The translations under genes and the position numbers were made by a program. From Chlorobium sp. (GTDB lineage Bacteria > Bacteroidota > Chlorobiia > Chlorobiales > Chlorobiaceae), in contig JANQGE010000094.1 in the NCBI GenBank assembly GCA_028277485.1, positions 1-14,521 of the forward strand: DNA of 14,521 nt, written 5' to 3'. The notes under the pieces are model-generated. The model worked only from the letters and a program-made list of their open reading frames with translations, was not told the DNA's origin and made no database searches. Each line of letters starts with the position of its first letter. Position 1 is the first letter of the stretch. This document shows, in pieces, positions 7,121 through 14,383 of the stretch.

Positions 7121-7813
7121 ATGCTTGAAGCTCGCAACATACATAAATCATACACTCTTCCCGGTCAGAAAAAAATAGACATTCTCCGGGGCATCGACCT
7201 TTCGGTCGGCGACGGAGAGATGGTCACTGTTGTCGGTGCCTCGGGCAGCGGGAAAACTACACTGCTCAACATGCTCGGAACGCTCGACACCCCCGACAGC
7301 GGCGAAATCACCTTCAACGGAGAACCCATATTTCGTGATGGGCACTATACTCTTCCACAAAAAGCTCTTGCCGCTTTCAGGAACAGAAAAATCGGCTTCG
7401 TTTTTCAGTTCCATCACCTTCTTTCCGATTTTTCAGCTGTTGAAAACGTTGCTATGGCAGAGTTCATAGCTACGGGAAAGCTCAACCCGGCAAAAGAAAA
7501 AGCTTCGGAGATGCTTGAAAAGCTTGGACTCGGAAACCGCCTGAATCATCTTCCTGCCGAACTTTCAGGCGGAGAACAGCAGCGGGTGGCAATCGCACGC
7601 GCCTTGATGAACTCACCGCTGATGGTTCTGGCCGACGAACCAAGCGGCAATCTCGACAGCAAAAACAGTACGATACTCTATGACCTGATGGGCAACCTAA
7701 GCAAAGAACACCGGACCTCTTTTATTATCGTTACCCATAACGAAGAATATGCCGCTGCAGCGGACCGGTGCCTGCGCATGGAAGACGGGGTACTTTTGCC
7801 TGCTGCAAACTGA
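7121..7813 (+). CDS. lolD: Lipoprotein-releasing ABC transporter ATP-binding subunit
   Basis: LolD is the ATPase that powers the LolCE complex, which releases lipoproteins from the inner membrane to the LolA carrier. With the start at ATG 7121 (230 aa), Walker A GASGSGKT is at 39-46, the Q-loop in FQFHHLL near 96, the signature LSGGEQQ at 148-154, Walker B LMVLADEP at 167-174 and the H-loop His206 in VTHNEE. FQFHHLL-DFSAVENVAM is characteristic of LolD. An upstream in-frame ATG at 7103 would add MNYSGY, but those codons belong to the repeat tail module, so 7121 is preferred; AGG at 7114-7116 may serve as the ribosome-binding site. No lolC or lolE gene is adjacent. An inverted-repeat element starts at the base after the stop codon. 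Confidence 0.88.
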   Translation: MLEARNIHKSYTLPGQKKIDILRGIDLSVGDGEMVTVVGASGSGKTTLLNMLGTLDTPDSGEITFNGEPIFRDGHYTLPQKALAAFRNRKIGFVFQFHHLLSDFSAVENVAMAEFIATGKLNPAKEKASEMLEKLGLGNRLNHLPAELSGGEQQRVAIARALMNSPLMVLADEPSGNLDSKNSTILYDLMGNLSKEHRTSFIIVTHNEEYAAAADRCLRMEDGVLLPAAN

Positions 7814-7891
7814 AGGGCACCTCTATTTATTTATTCCGCGTACCACCCAACACAGCAATCGAGATGCGCAATAAGTTTTTAGAGGTGCCCT
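7814..7891. repeat. 78-bp inverted-repeat element, GGGCACCTCTA family (E1)
   Basis: It is bounded by perfect 12-bp inverted repeats, AGGGCACCTCTA at 7814-7825 and TAGAGGTGCCCT at 7880-7891. The left 23 nt are identical to those of the element at 14384. It starts at the base after the lolD stop codon and has no coding content. The RNA would form a strong hairpin, so it could end or stabilise the lolD transcript. Confidence 0.8.
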
Positions 7892-7903
7892 GAAGACAGC
7901 CAA

Positions 7904-7931
7904 CTGATTTTATCCTCCGGTTATGTATATT
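7904..7931 (+). promoter_or_regulatory. Possible weak sigma-70-type promoter for the MFS gene
   Basis: CTGATT (7904-7909) and TATATT (7926-7931) are 16 nt apart, 47 nt before the MFS start codon and just after the right end of element E1. The -10 is good, the -35 poor. Confidence 0.3.
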
Positions 7932-7978
7932 AATAGCTCACATTTTTCAGTTCCGGCACATCAGCCCCAAAAAGATCC

Positions 7979-9325
7979 ATGCAGAAAGAAAAAAACACGC
8001 ACAAAATAGGGCCGGTGGAGCTGGCTCCGTCAATACAGCCTTACCATGCATGGACATTTTTCTATGCTGCCTTTTTTTCTATCGGTCTGATTACCTTTCT
8101 GTCCATCGGACAGACATATATTCTCAACGTCCATCTCAATATCCCCGTCTCCGAACAAGGCGCGATAAGCGGTGATCTTGTCTTCTGGACAGAACTTATA
8201 ACCCTGGTTCTTTTTATTCCTGTCGGCATTCTCATGGACCGCATCGGGCGAAAACAGGTTTACATTGCCGGCTTTCTGCTCATGGCCCTTACCTATGCCC
8301 TCTACCCTTTCGCTTCCTCAGTCAACGACCTGCTGTTGTATCGAATCATATATGCGCTGGCCATAGTCGCCATTGCAGGAGCACTGTCAACCATTCTCGT
8401 GGACTACCCGGCAGAACGTTCAAGAGGCAAAATGGTTGCGCTTATCGGCTTGCTCAACGGACTCGGGATTGTTATCACAAACCAGTTTTTCGGCTCGCTC
8501 CCGGAAATACTGAGCAGCAGAGGCATTGGAAAAATCGAGGCCGGGTTCATCACTCACCTGAGCATCGCCGCCCTGGCAACCGTTACCGCAGTCGTCTGTA
8601 GCGCAGGCCTCAAAAAAGGCACGCCGGTTAAAAGCAGCGACCGCCCTCCGCTCAGGGAACTGTTCCACAGCGGATTCACAGCGGCAAAAAATCCCAAGAT
8701 ACTGCTCTCCTACTCTGCTGCGTTCATCGCAAGAGGCGACCAGTCGATCAATGGCACCTTTCTGAGCCTTTGGGGCATCACTGCCGGCCTTGCCATGGGC
8801 ATGGAATCAGGTGAAGCATTCAGAAAAGGCACCACCATATTCATCATAACCCAGATCGCTGCTCTCCTCTGGGCTCCGCTCATAGGACCGGTCATAGACC
8901 GTATCAATCGTGTCAGCGCTCTCGCCCTCTGCATGTTTCTGGCAATGATCGGCAATCTTTCCGTTTTTCTTATCGACAATCCTTTCCAGCCGATCGGCTA
9001 TCTTGTCTTTATCCTGCTCGGCATCGGCCAGATCAGTGTCTTTCTCGGGGCTCAGTCACTCATCGGCCAGGAAGCACCCAAAGCAAAAAGAGGCTCTGTA
9101 CTTGGAGCGTTCAATATCAGTGGCGCAATAGGCATCCTGATCATCGCATCGACAGGAGGACGGCTTTTTGACAGCATGAGCCCAAAAGCACCGTTTGTAA
9201 TTGTGGGGATCATCAATGCCATCCTTGTATTTTACAGCATCTATGTAAGAAAAATCACCTCTAATTACAGGAGCCCTATGAACAATCCAAGAGAAACGCA
9301 CGATGGTGGGTACGCTGACCCTTAA
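7979..9325 (+). CDS. Major facilitator superfamily transporter
   Basis: The product is a 448-aa inner-membrane protein with about twelve hydrophobic helices by eye and a hydrophilic central loop near residues 205-230 (GLKKGTPVKSSDRPPLRELF). The MFS motif A GILMDRIGRK is at 83-92, between the second and third helices. The central region and the second half (GPVIDRINR) repeat the same pattern, as expected for the two-bundle fold. The substrate cannot be read from sequence; a drug or metabolite exporter, or a sugar-type porter, are all possible. The ATG at 7979 lies in weak ribosome-binding context (AAAAAGATCC). The next gene, mpl, begins 16 nt downstream, or overlaps if its upstream ATG is used, so the two are probably co-transcribed. 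That might hint at an envelope-related substrate, but this is only context. Confidence 0.85.
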   Translation: MQKEKNTHKIGPVELAPSIQPYHAWTFFYAAFFSIGLITFLSIGQTYILNVHLNIPVSEQGAISGDLVFWTELITLVLFIPVGILMDRIGRKQVYIAGFLLMALTYALYPFASSVNDLLLYRIIYALAIVAIAGALSTILVDYPAERSRGKMVALIGLLNGLGIVITNQFFGSLPEILSSRGIGKIEAGFITHLSIAALATVTAVVCSAGLKKGTPVKSSDRPPLRELFHSGFTAAKNPKILLSYSAAFIARGDQSINGTFLSLWGITAGLAMGMESGEAFRKGTTIFIITQIAALLWAPLIGPVIDRINRVSALALCMFLAMIGNLSVFLIDNPFQPIGYLVFILLGIGQISVFLGAQSLIGQEAPKAKRGSVLGAFNISGAIGILIIASTGGRLFDSMSPKAPFVIVGIINAILVFYSIYVRKITSNYRSPMNNPRETHDGGYADP

Positions 9326-9341
9326 GCTTCCTGTAAACATC

Positions 9342-10772
9342 ATGCACTCACTTTATTTTATCGGTATAGCCGGAACAGCCATGGCTTCAGTCGCCGTCGC
9401 ACTTTCAAGGGCGGGACACCCGGTATCGGGTTCCGACACGGCTTTCTACCCCCCGACGGGTGACTATCTGGCCGAACACGCTATCTCCTGCTATACCGGC
9501 TATAACGTCACCAACCTTATTGAGGCCAAACCGGATACTGTCGTTGTCGGCAATGCCGTCAGCAGAGGAAACCCGGAGCTCGAGTTCGCACTCAACGAGC
9601 ACATGCCCCTGGTTTCAATGCCGGAAACTGTCTGCCGGATGCTGATCAGCGGCAATACGTCGATAGTTATTACCGGAACACACGGCAAAACCACGACAAC
9701 CTCCCTCACTGCATGGCTGTATGAATACGGAGGGCTACAGCCGGGCTTTTTGGTCGGGGGAATCGCAGAAAATTTCAACTCGGGGTGCAGGGTATCGGGA
9801 AGAAACGAAGGCGGTTATTTCATTACCGAAGGCGACGAGTACGATACGGCATATTTCGACAAACGAAGCAAGTTTCTGCATTACCGGCCGGATATCGCGG
9901 TGATCAACAACATCGAGTTCGACCATGCTGATATCTTCAATTCTCTTGAAGACATTAAAAAATCGTTCCGGCATTTCGTTACGCTCATTCCTTCGAAAGG
10001 CCTGCTCATTGTCAACGGCCATGATGCAACAGCGGCCGCAATCAGCGAAAACGCATTCTGTCCGGTTGAACGGTTCGGTTTTTCGGCTGATTTCGAATGG
10101 TCTGCTCTCGATATCACCGTGATGGATAAAGGAACATCTTTTCAACTGGTACATAAAGGCAAAGAACTCGGCAGGGCTCAAATCAACGAGTTCGGCAGCC
10201 ATAATGTTCTGAACACTCTGGCTGCAGTGGCAGCGGCTTCTCGTGCGGGGATACCTTTTTCTGTCATTACCGAAGGCCTGGTGTCTTTCAAAAAGCCGAA
10301 AAGAAGAATGGAGGTTGCCGGAGAGTTCGACAACGACATTATGCTGATCGACGATTTCGCACACCACCCGACCGCAATCAGGGCATCCCTTGCATCTTTG
10401 CGCCAGCGATTTCCCGAGAGGAGAATTATCGCCTGCTTTGAACCGCGCTCCAACACCAGTACAAGGAACATATTCCAGAAAGATCTGGAAACCAGCTTCG
10501 ACAACGCCGATATTGTGGTTATCGGCAACGTTCATCGTCCGGAACGATATACAGAAAACGAACGTCTCGACAGAGACAGACTCAGCTCGGCCATTATCAG
10601 GAGCGGGAAAAAAACGTTTGTTTCCCGGAATGAAACCATCGGGTATCCGGAAGATATCGTACACTTCATTCACGACAATGCCAGGGGGGGAGACATCATT
10701 ATCCTGTTGAGCAACGGACATTTCAGCGGTTTGAAAACACTTTTAACCGAAAGTTTTAGAACAAAAGGTTGA
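9342..10772 (+). CDS. mpl: UDP-N-acetylmuramate:L-Ala-gamma-D-Glu-meso-diaminopimelate ligase (murein peptide recycling)
   Basis: Mpl joins the tripeptide recovered from old cell wall to UDP-MurNAc with ATP, in the cytosol. It belongs to the Mur ligases. Numbered from the ATG at 9342 (476 aa), the Rossmann-like N-terminus MHSLYFIGIAGTAMAS is followed by the ATP loop GTHGKTTTT at 112-120, EGDEYDTAYFDKRSKF at 163-178, NNIEFDHADIF at 189-199, FGSHNVLNTLAAVAA at 284-298, DDFAHHPTAI at 337-346 and FEPRSNTS at 366-373. EGDEYDTAYFDKRSKF with LEFDHADIF-like sequence separates Mpl from MurC. An ATG 13 codons upstream (9303) would overlap the MFS gene by 23 bp, but family alignment favours 9342. After the stop codon comes GAGGGTACCCTTAAAA, a palindrome that may be a diverged end of the GGGCACCTCTA family. 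Confidence 0.92.
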   Translation: MHSLYFIGIAGTAMASVAVALSRAGHPVSGSDTAFYPPTGDYLAEHAISCYTGYNVTNLIEAKPDTVVVGNAVSRGNPELEFALNEHMPLVSMPETVCRMLISGNTSIVITGTHGKTTTTSLTAWLYEYGGLQPGFLVGGIAENFNSGCRVSGRNEGGYFITEGDEYDTAYFDKRSKFLHYRPDIAVINNIEFDHADIFNSLEDIKKSFRHFVTLIPSKGLLIVNGHDATAAAISENAFCPVERFGFSADFEWSALDITVMDKGTSFQLVHKGKELGRAQINEFGSHNVLNTLAAVAAASRAGIPFSVITEGLVSFKKPKRRMEVAGEFDNDIMLIDDFAHHPTAIRASLASLRQRFPERRIIACFEPRSNTSTRNIFQKDLETSFDNADIVVIGNVHRPERYTENERLDRDRLSSAIIRSGKKTFVSRNETIGYPEDIVHFIHDNARGGDIIILLSNGHFSGLKTLLTESFRTKG

Positions 10773-10955
10773 GGGTACCCTTAAAAAGACCACAGACGAA
10801 GGGTGACCCGAACGCGACATAGAAAGCATTCATGGCGAGATTGACACATATTCAGCAGATTTTGAAAAACTGAACGCTGAACAACAGGATGAGAGCTATG
10901 TCAACAATGAAACGCAGGGAGAAAGCTTTCTCAGATGTTCCCACCGGAATCTTTC
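10773..10955. other. Convergent spacer between mpl and the antitoxin gene
   Basis: GGGTACCC directly follows the mpl stop codon, but no clear terminator with a T-run is seen. A plus-strand frame without a start codon (PERDIESIHGEIDTYSADF...) runs from about 10810 to about 11025, antisense to the end of the antitoxin gene. It may be a remnant of an older gene, but I recognise no family. Confidence 0.3.
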
Positions 10956-11552
10956 TCAACTGCACGAAGTCGTTTCACAATCAGCATCAACGTTTTCCGA
11001 TTTACCGGCTGACAGCGCACTATAAGGGAAAAATCCTTTTAATGCAGGCGTCACCCGCCCCGACACAAGACAAAGCTGTTCATATCTGCCCTTAAATCTC
11101 TTGAGAAAATCAAATAAGACATCCCCGCAGAAAGCGTGTATCTTCGTAATAACCTCTTCATCACCATCCACCTGTCTTGCTATCTTCACAAGCATCCCGA
11201 GCTGTTCCTGGATGGCGTACACATGCTGCTTAATCTGCGCGGCAGCAGGAAGTGAGGTATCCTCGAACAACAATGACATTGTTATGCCCAAAGCGGAAAG
11301 ATACTGCAAAACATCCCCCATGTTAAGCTGCAGATCATTACCACCTTCCATCCTGGATATTTTACTTGGATGACAACCCATGCGTTCAGCCAGCTCCTTT
11401 TGAGTCACGCCTTTGCATACCCTCAACCGAAGAAGGCTATTAACAATCTGGCTGTTTTCGACCTCTTCCTCTACCTCTTTTTTCACCACATCATCCTCAG
11501 TCAGAAATGCGGCAGCATCTCCTACCGACGTAAATCGCTGTTTCTTAGCCAT
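10956..11552 (-). CDS. XRE-family antitoxin with long C-terminal extension (HigA-like)
   Basis: This 198-aa DNA-binding protein is predicted to neutralise the toxin encoded 40 nt upstream and to repress their shared promoter. The helix-turn-helix spans about residues 38-95: LLRLRVCKGVTQKELAERMG, then CHPSKISRMEGG as recognition region, then MGDVLQYLSALGI. The first 35 residues are charged (VVKKEVEEEVE). After the HTH comes an extension of about 100 residues (AQIKQHVYAIQEQLGMLVKIA, FDFLKRFKGRYEQL) that most HigA-type antitoxins lack; its last 25 residues look low-complexity. The ATG at 11552 has a good Shine-Dalgarno (GAGGAA, 4-5 nt spacing). The gene order toxin then antitoxin is that of higBA. 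The extension could be an extra toxin-binding or oligomerisation part. Confidence 0.8.
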   Translation of the reverse strand: MAKKQRFTSVGDAAAFLTEDDVVKKEVEEEVENSQIVNSLLRLRVCKGVTQKELAERMGCHPSKISRMEGGNDLQLNMGDVLQYLSALGITMSLLFEDTSLPAAAQIKQHVYAIQEQLGMLVKIARQVDGDEEVITKIHAFCGDVLFDFLKRFKGRYEQLCLVSGRVTPALKGFFPYSALSAGKSENVDADCETTSCS

Positions 11553-11592
11553 GATGTTCCTCTTTATTCGCGTTGATCAATCGTGTTCTCAT

Positions 11593-11949
11593 TCAAGCAA
11601 GGCACTTGATAACAGTTTTTGCAGCGGTTATATCCGCTTGCTGTGTTTCTTTTGTTCCGATTCCAAGAATATATATGGTTTTTGTTTTGCCATCAGGATA
11701 CACGTACAATCTCAGAGCTTTCGCTGACCTCACGCCGCTTTCACCAATCCTGAACAAACCTCCCCTCTCGGATCTGAAAAAAGCCGGACGACAGTGAAGT
11801 TCTGAGAGTTTAGCGCCTTCTTCTAATAAGTCTTTTATTTTATTAAGGTTATTAAAACAGGAAATAAATTCCTTTTTGTGATTTTTCTTTATACGCTTAA
11901 ACCTCGACTTACTTGCATAATCAAGATTCAACTCCCACTCCTTCTGCAT
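11593..11949 (-). CDS. RelE/HigB-superfamily toxin
   Basis: The likely product (118 aa from the ATG at 11949; an in-frame TTG lies three codons earlier) has the size and basic N-terminus of RelE/ParE-fold toxins. The C-terminal half fits the family's core strands: GGLFRIGE at 63-70, KALRLYVYPDGKTKTIYILGIGTKETQ at 78-103 (in two strands), then a helix. R80, Y82 and K100 are candidate catalytic or RNA-binding residues if it cuts mRNA at the ribosome as HigB does; that activity is inferred. The partner XRE gene follows 40 nt downstream on the same strand. A near-consensus promoter lies 44 nt or so ahead. The subfamily is uncertain, and a gyrase-targeting ParE-like role cannot be excluded. Confidence 0.72.
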   Translation of the reverse strand: MQKEWELNLDYASKSRFKRIKKNHKKEFISCFNNLNKIKDLLEEGAKLSELHCRPAFFRSERGGLFRIGESGVRSAKALRLYVYPDGKTKTIYILGIGTKETQQADITAAKTVIKCLA

Positions 11950-11999
11950 AATAATCAAACTAAACTACAAATAATTGCATAATTAGCATATTTAAACAC

Positions 12000-12028
12000 A
12001 TTATAGCGCAAATAACGCAAAAAATCAA
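12000..12028 (-). promoter_or_regulatory. Near-consensus sigma-70-type promoter of the toxin-antitoxin operon
   Basis: On the minus strand TTGATT (12028-12023) and TATAAT (12005-12000) are separated by exactly 17 nt, giving a predicted start near 11993 and a leader of about 44 nt to the toxin ATG. The spacer holds two TTTGCG-like words (TTTTGCG and ATTTGCG) that could be the antitoxin operator, as autoregulated TA promoters usually carry repeats here. Confidence 0.65.
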
Positions 12029-12286
12029 CGATTATTTCTCAATAAACACTTGAATCAACAGGCAGATGAACTCTTCGGAGTGTTCAAAAAGGTTAAGGAT
12101 TTCTGAACTGATACCCGCATCGTCAGCTCATGCCTGGAGCCATCGCAGCAGTGCAGGGGTGGATGGAATAGTAACTGTAAAAACTTCTCAAAGTTTTCTT
12201 AAAAAAAGCTGAATATTTCCTTATAGTTATCTTATTTTCCTGCGCGGTAAATTTTTACTGAACAATACAAATCTGAGAACCTTATC
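12029..12286. other. Divergent spacer between the toxin-antitoxin promoter and gap
   Basis: It contains the gap promoter and leader, although no strong -35/-10 pair stands out; TATAGT near 12220 is the best -10 candidate. An AT-rich 7-bp hairpin AAAACTT-CTCA-AAGTTTT is at 12180-12197. A start-less plus-strand frame ends NQQADELFGVFKKVKDF at a TGA (12104-12106). It reads like the C-terminus of a lost gene, possibly a chemotaxis-type helix, but it is too short to assign. Confidence 0.35.
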
Positions 12287-13291
12287 ATGGCAAAAGTTAA
12301 AGTCGGCATAAACGGATTCGGACGCATCGGACGCCTTGTGCTCCGTCAGGCACTGGTAAATGAAAAATTCGAAATTATTGCTATTAACGATTTGTGTGAC
12401 GCCAATACACTTGCGCATCTTCTGAAATACGATTCAACCCACGGAATATTTAACGCTGATATCCAGGTTGAGGAAAATGCCCTGGTTGTCAACGGAAACA
12501 AAGTCGTCATCTGCGCTGAAAAAGATCCGGAACAGCTCCCATGGAAAGCTCTTGGAGTCGATCTTGTCGTCGAGTCGACAGGCATCTTCACCAAACGTGA
12601 AACTGCTGCAAAACACATCGCTGCAGGCGCGAAAAAAGTCATTATTTCCGCACCGGCAAAAAATGAAGTCGACGCTACGATCGTCCTGGGTGTCAATGAC
12701 GATACGATCACAGGCAATGAAGAGATCATTTCGAATGCAAGCTGCACGACCAACTGCCTTGCACCGATGGCCAAGGTACTCGAAGACAGCTTCGGTATTG
12801 AAAAAGGTTTCATGACCACCATTCACGCATATACCAACGACCAGCGTATTCTCGATCTTCCTCACAAGGATCTGCGCCGTGCACGTTCGGCCGGTAGTTC
12901 GATCATTCCGACAAGCACCGGAGCAGCAAAGGCCATCGGCCTTGTCGTCCCTGAACTTGCAGGCAAGCTCGACGGAATGGCTATGAGAGTTCCGGTTCCT
13001 GACGGCTCTGTCACCGACCTGACAGTCATTCTCAAAAACACGGCAACCAGAGAAGAGATCAATGCCGCCGTGCAGAAAGCTGCAGAAGGGAACATGAGAG
13101 GCATGCTTCAGTACTGCACCGATCCGGTTGTATCGTGTGATATCGTCGGCAACGCGCATTCCTGCATCTTCGATTCTCTCCTCACGATGTCGACAGGCAA
13201 CATGGCGAAAGTCGTCGGGTGGTACGACAACGAACTCGGCTATGCCGCAAGGGTCGTCGACCTTCTCGAAATCTATGCACATTTCGTCTGA
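12287..13291 (+). CDS. gap: Type I glyceraldehyde-3-phosphate dehydrogenase
   Basis: GAPDH interconverts glyceraldehyde-3-phosphate and 1,3-bisphosphoglycerate in the cytosol. In an autotroph with the reverse TCA cycle it would run mainly toward sugar synthesis. The 334-aa length is standard. The nucleotide-binding GINGFGRIG is at 7-15, the catalytic Cys153 in SNASCTTNCLAP (149-160), His180 in TTIHAYTNDQ (177-186), and the phosphate-site residues in ARSAGSSIIPTSTGAAKA follow. Asp35 in INDL suggests NAD preference. The C-terminal WYDNELGYAARVVDL is intact. The ATG at 12287 has GAGAA about 9 nt upstream. It appears to be a single-gene unit; an inverted-repeat element begins four bases after its stop codon and may form the transcript end. 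Confidence 0.97.
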   Translation: MAKVKVGINGFGRIGRLVLRQALVNEKFEIIAINDLCDANTLAHLLKYDSTHGIFNADIQVEENALVVNGNKVVICAEKDPEQLPWKALGVDLVVESTGIFTKRETAAKHIAAGAKKVIISAPAKNEVDATIVLGVNDDTITGNEEIISNASCTTNCLAPMAKVLEDSFGIEKGFMTTIHAYTNDQRILDLPHKDLRRARSAGSSIIPTSTGAAKAIGLVVPELAGKLDGMAMRVPVPDGSVTDLTVILKNTATREEINAAVQKAAEGNMRGMLQYCTDPVVSCDIVGNAHSCIFDSLLTMSTGNMAKVVGWYDNELGYAARVVDLLEIYAHFV

Positions 13292-13295
13292 CTGG

Positions 13296-13640
13296 AGGGC
13301 ACCTCTAACCTGAATAATTCACCAAAGGAAGAAAAAAACTTAATCGGGAATCGAGGTCGAAAGGAAATCAGTAGGCAATCTTCAGTTGGCAGTGGGCAAA
13401 GGAAGAAAAGGAGTCAGGGACAAGAAAAGATCGATTTCCGATTACCGAATCCCGATTACCGATACAGATAGCGACAGCGACCCCCGAAAGAAGAACAATC
13501 GGGGGTCGGGTGTTTGAACTCTCATGAATTATTCAGGCTAAAAAGTGTCATGAGCGAGCAAAGTGTAAGGCGGACGTAGCGGAGAAACCCTCTCCTATCC
13601 GACCAACAAAGTGTGCGTAACAAATTAATAGAGGTGCCCT
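13296..13640. repeat. 345-bp composite element bounded by GGGCACCTCTA inverted repeats (E2)
   Basis: Terminal 12-bp inverted repeats AGGGCACCTCTA (13296-13307) and TAGAGGTGCCCT (13629-13640) match those of E1. Nested inside is a second inverted pair, TAACCTGAATAATTCA (13306-13321) and TGAATTATTCAGGCTA (13525-13540), with one mismatch. Between them lies patchwork copy 3: AAACTTAATCGGGAATCG at 13336, the GGTCGAAAGGAAATCAGT block at 13355-13372, TCTTCAGTTGGCAGT at 13379-13393 and a GATCGAT-rich part near 13401-13435. The right 100 nt are unlike copies 1 and 2. This stretch holds no gene. It starts 4 nt after the gap stop codon and ends 7 nt before the -35 of the next promoter. Confidence 0.78.
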
Positions 13641-13647
13641 GCTGTTG

Positions 13648-13676
13648 TTGAGATTTAGCCTGCAATATGTTATAAT
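13648..13676 (+). promoter_or_regulatory. Near-consensus sigma-70-type promoter of the flavodoxin/BchB-tail gene
   Basis: TTGAGA (13648-13653) and TATAAT (13671-13676) are separated by 17 nt, with a predicted start near 13683 and a leader of about 53 nt before the ATG at 13736. The promoter begins 7 nt after element E2, so the gene is likely transcribed on its own and not from gap. Confidence 0.65.
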
Positions 13677-13735
13677 AGGTACATATTTAAGCTATCCAGC
13701 CACTTAGCAGCACAATCATTTTCATTTCAAGCATC

Positions 13736-14380
13736 ATGTCCAACTCTTCCCAGCAAATGAAAGCTATCATCCTTTATGACACACGCTCTGCAGGGGGATC
13801 AACCGAGAGGTTTGTCGATGCCCTTGGCACCAGTCTGGCCGGAACCGGAGCGTATGTCGAAAAAGGAAAATGCAAGGCTACCGCAGATTACAGTTTTGTC
13901 CAGGATTTCGATGTCGTTATCATGGGAGCCCCGGTCTACTACCTGCTGGTATCTTCCGAGCTGCTCGGTTCTCTTATACAGAGCAATTTGAAAAGATACC
14001 TCAGGAGAAAAAAAGTTGCTCTTTTCCTTACCTGCGGGAGTCCGGAGCCTATGGCTTACATGATGTATCTTCCTCAGCTCAAGATCCACCTGGTGCGCAA
14101 CAAGATCTTGGCAGAAAAGGTTTTTGCGCCTCAGCAGCTTTCCGATGAGCAGGCAATTGACGAGTTTGCCAGCACCATTACCCAAGCTTACAGAAAAGCG
14201 CTCAAAACCCGGGACAGTTCGCTTAGATGGACGGACGAAGCACAGGAAATGCTTGAACAAATCCCGTTGTTTTTCCGTAACAGGATCAAAATCGCAGCTG
14301 AGGAGTATGCCGAAGAAATGGGCTATAGGGAAATCACCGTCGATGTTATTGATGAAGCCAAGGCTGAACTTGAGCGATAA
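13736..14380 (+). CDS. Flavodoxin-like protein fused to a BchB/ChlB C-terminal (PCP_red) domain
   Basis: The 214-aa soluble protein has two parts. Residues 8-155 look like a flavodoxin fold of the HemG/flavodoxin type: strand MKAIILYDTRSAGGSTERFV with an FMN-phosphate-loop-like turn (14-25), FDVVIMGAPVYY (58-69), and KVALFLTCGSPEP (93-105). Residues 164-212 (RWTDEAQEMLEQIPLFFRNRI, AEEYAEEMGYREITVDVI, EAKAEL) match the small C-terminal domain of the light-independent protochlorophyllide reductase B subunit. The nitrogenase-like part of BchB is absent, so it is not that subunit. A redox role tied to tetrapyrrole or bacteriochlorophyll synthesis is an inference. The start at 13736 is chosen over an in-frame ATG at 13757; neither has a clear ribosome-binding site. 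An inverted-repeat element starts 3 nt after the stop codon. Confidence 0.75.
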   Translation: MSNSSQQMKAIILYDTRSAGGSTERFVDALGTSLAGTGAYVEKGKCKATADYSFVQDFDVVIMGAPVYYLLVSSELLGSLIQSNLKRYLRRKKVALFLTCGSPEPMAYMMYLPQLKIHLVRNKILAEKVFAPQQLSDEQAIDEFASTITQAYRKALKTRDSSLRWTDEAQEMLEQIPLFFRNRIKIAAEEYAEEMGYREITVDVIDEAKAELER

Positions 14381-14383
14381 TAG

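Noticed and set aside
9735..10721. 328-codon minus-strand frame inside mpl
   Set aside because: It is the antisense shadow of conserved Mpl motifs; cysteine-rich, with no recognisable domain.
10810..11025. Start-less plus-strand frame with protein-like composition (IHGEIDTYSADFEKLNAEQQ...)
   Set aside because: It has no start codon or ribosome-binding site, overlaps the antitoxin gene antisense, and I recognise no family; at most a remnant.
12434..13282. 282-codon minus-strand frame inside gap
   Set aside because: It is an antisense shadow of a fully conserved GAPDH; a known artefact of codon usage.
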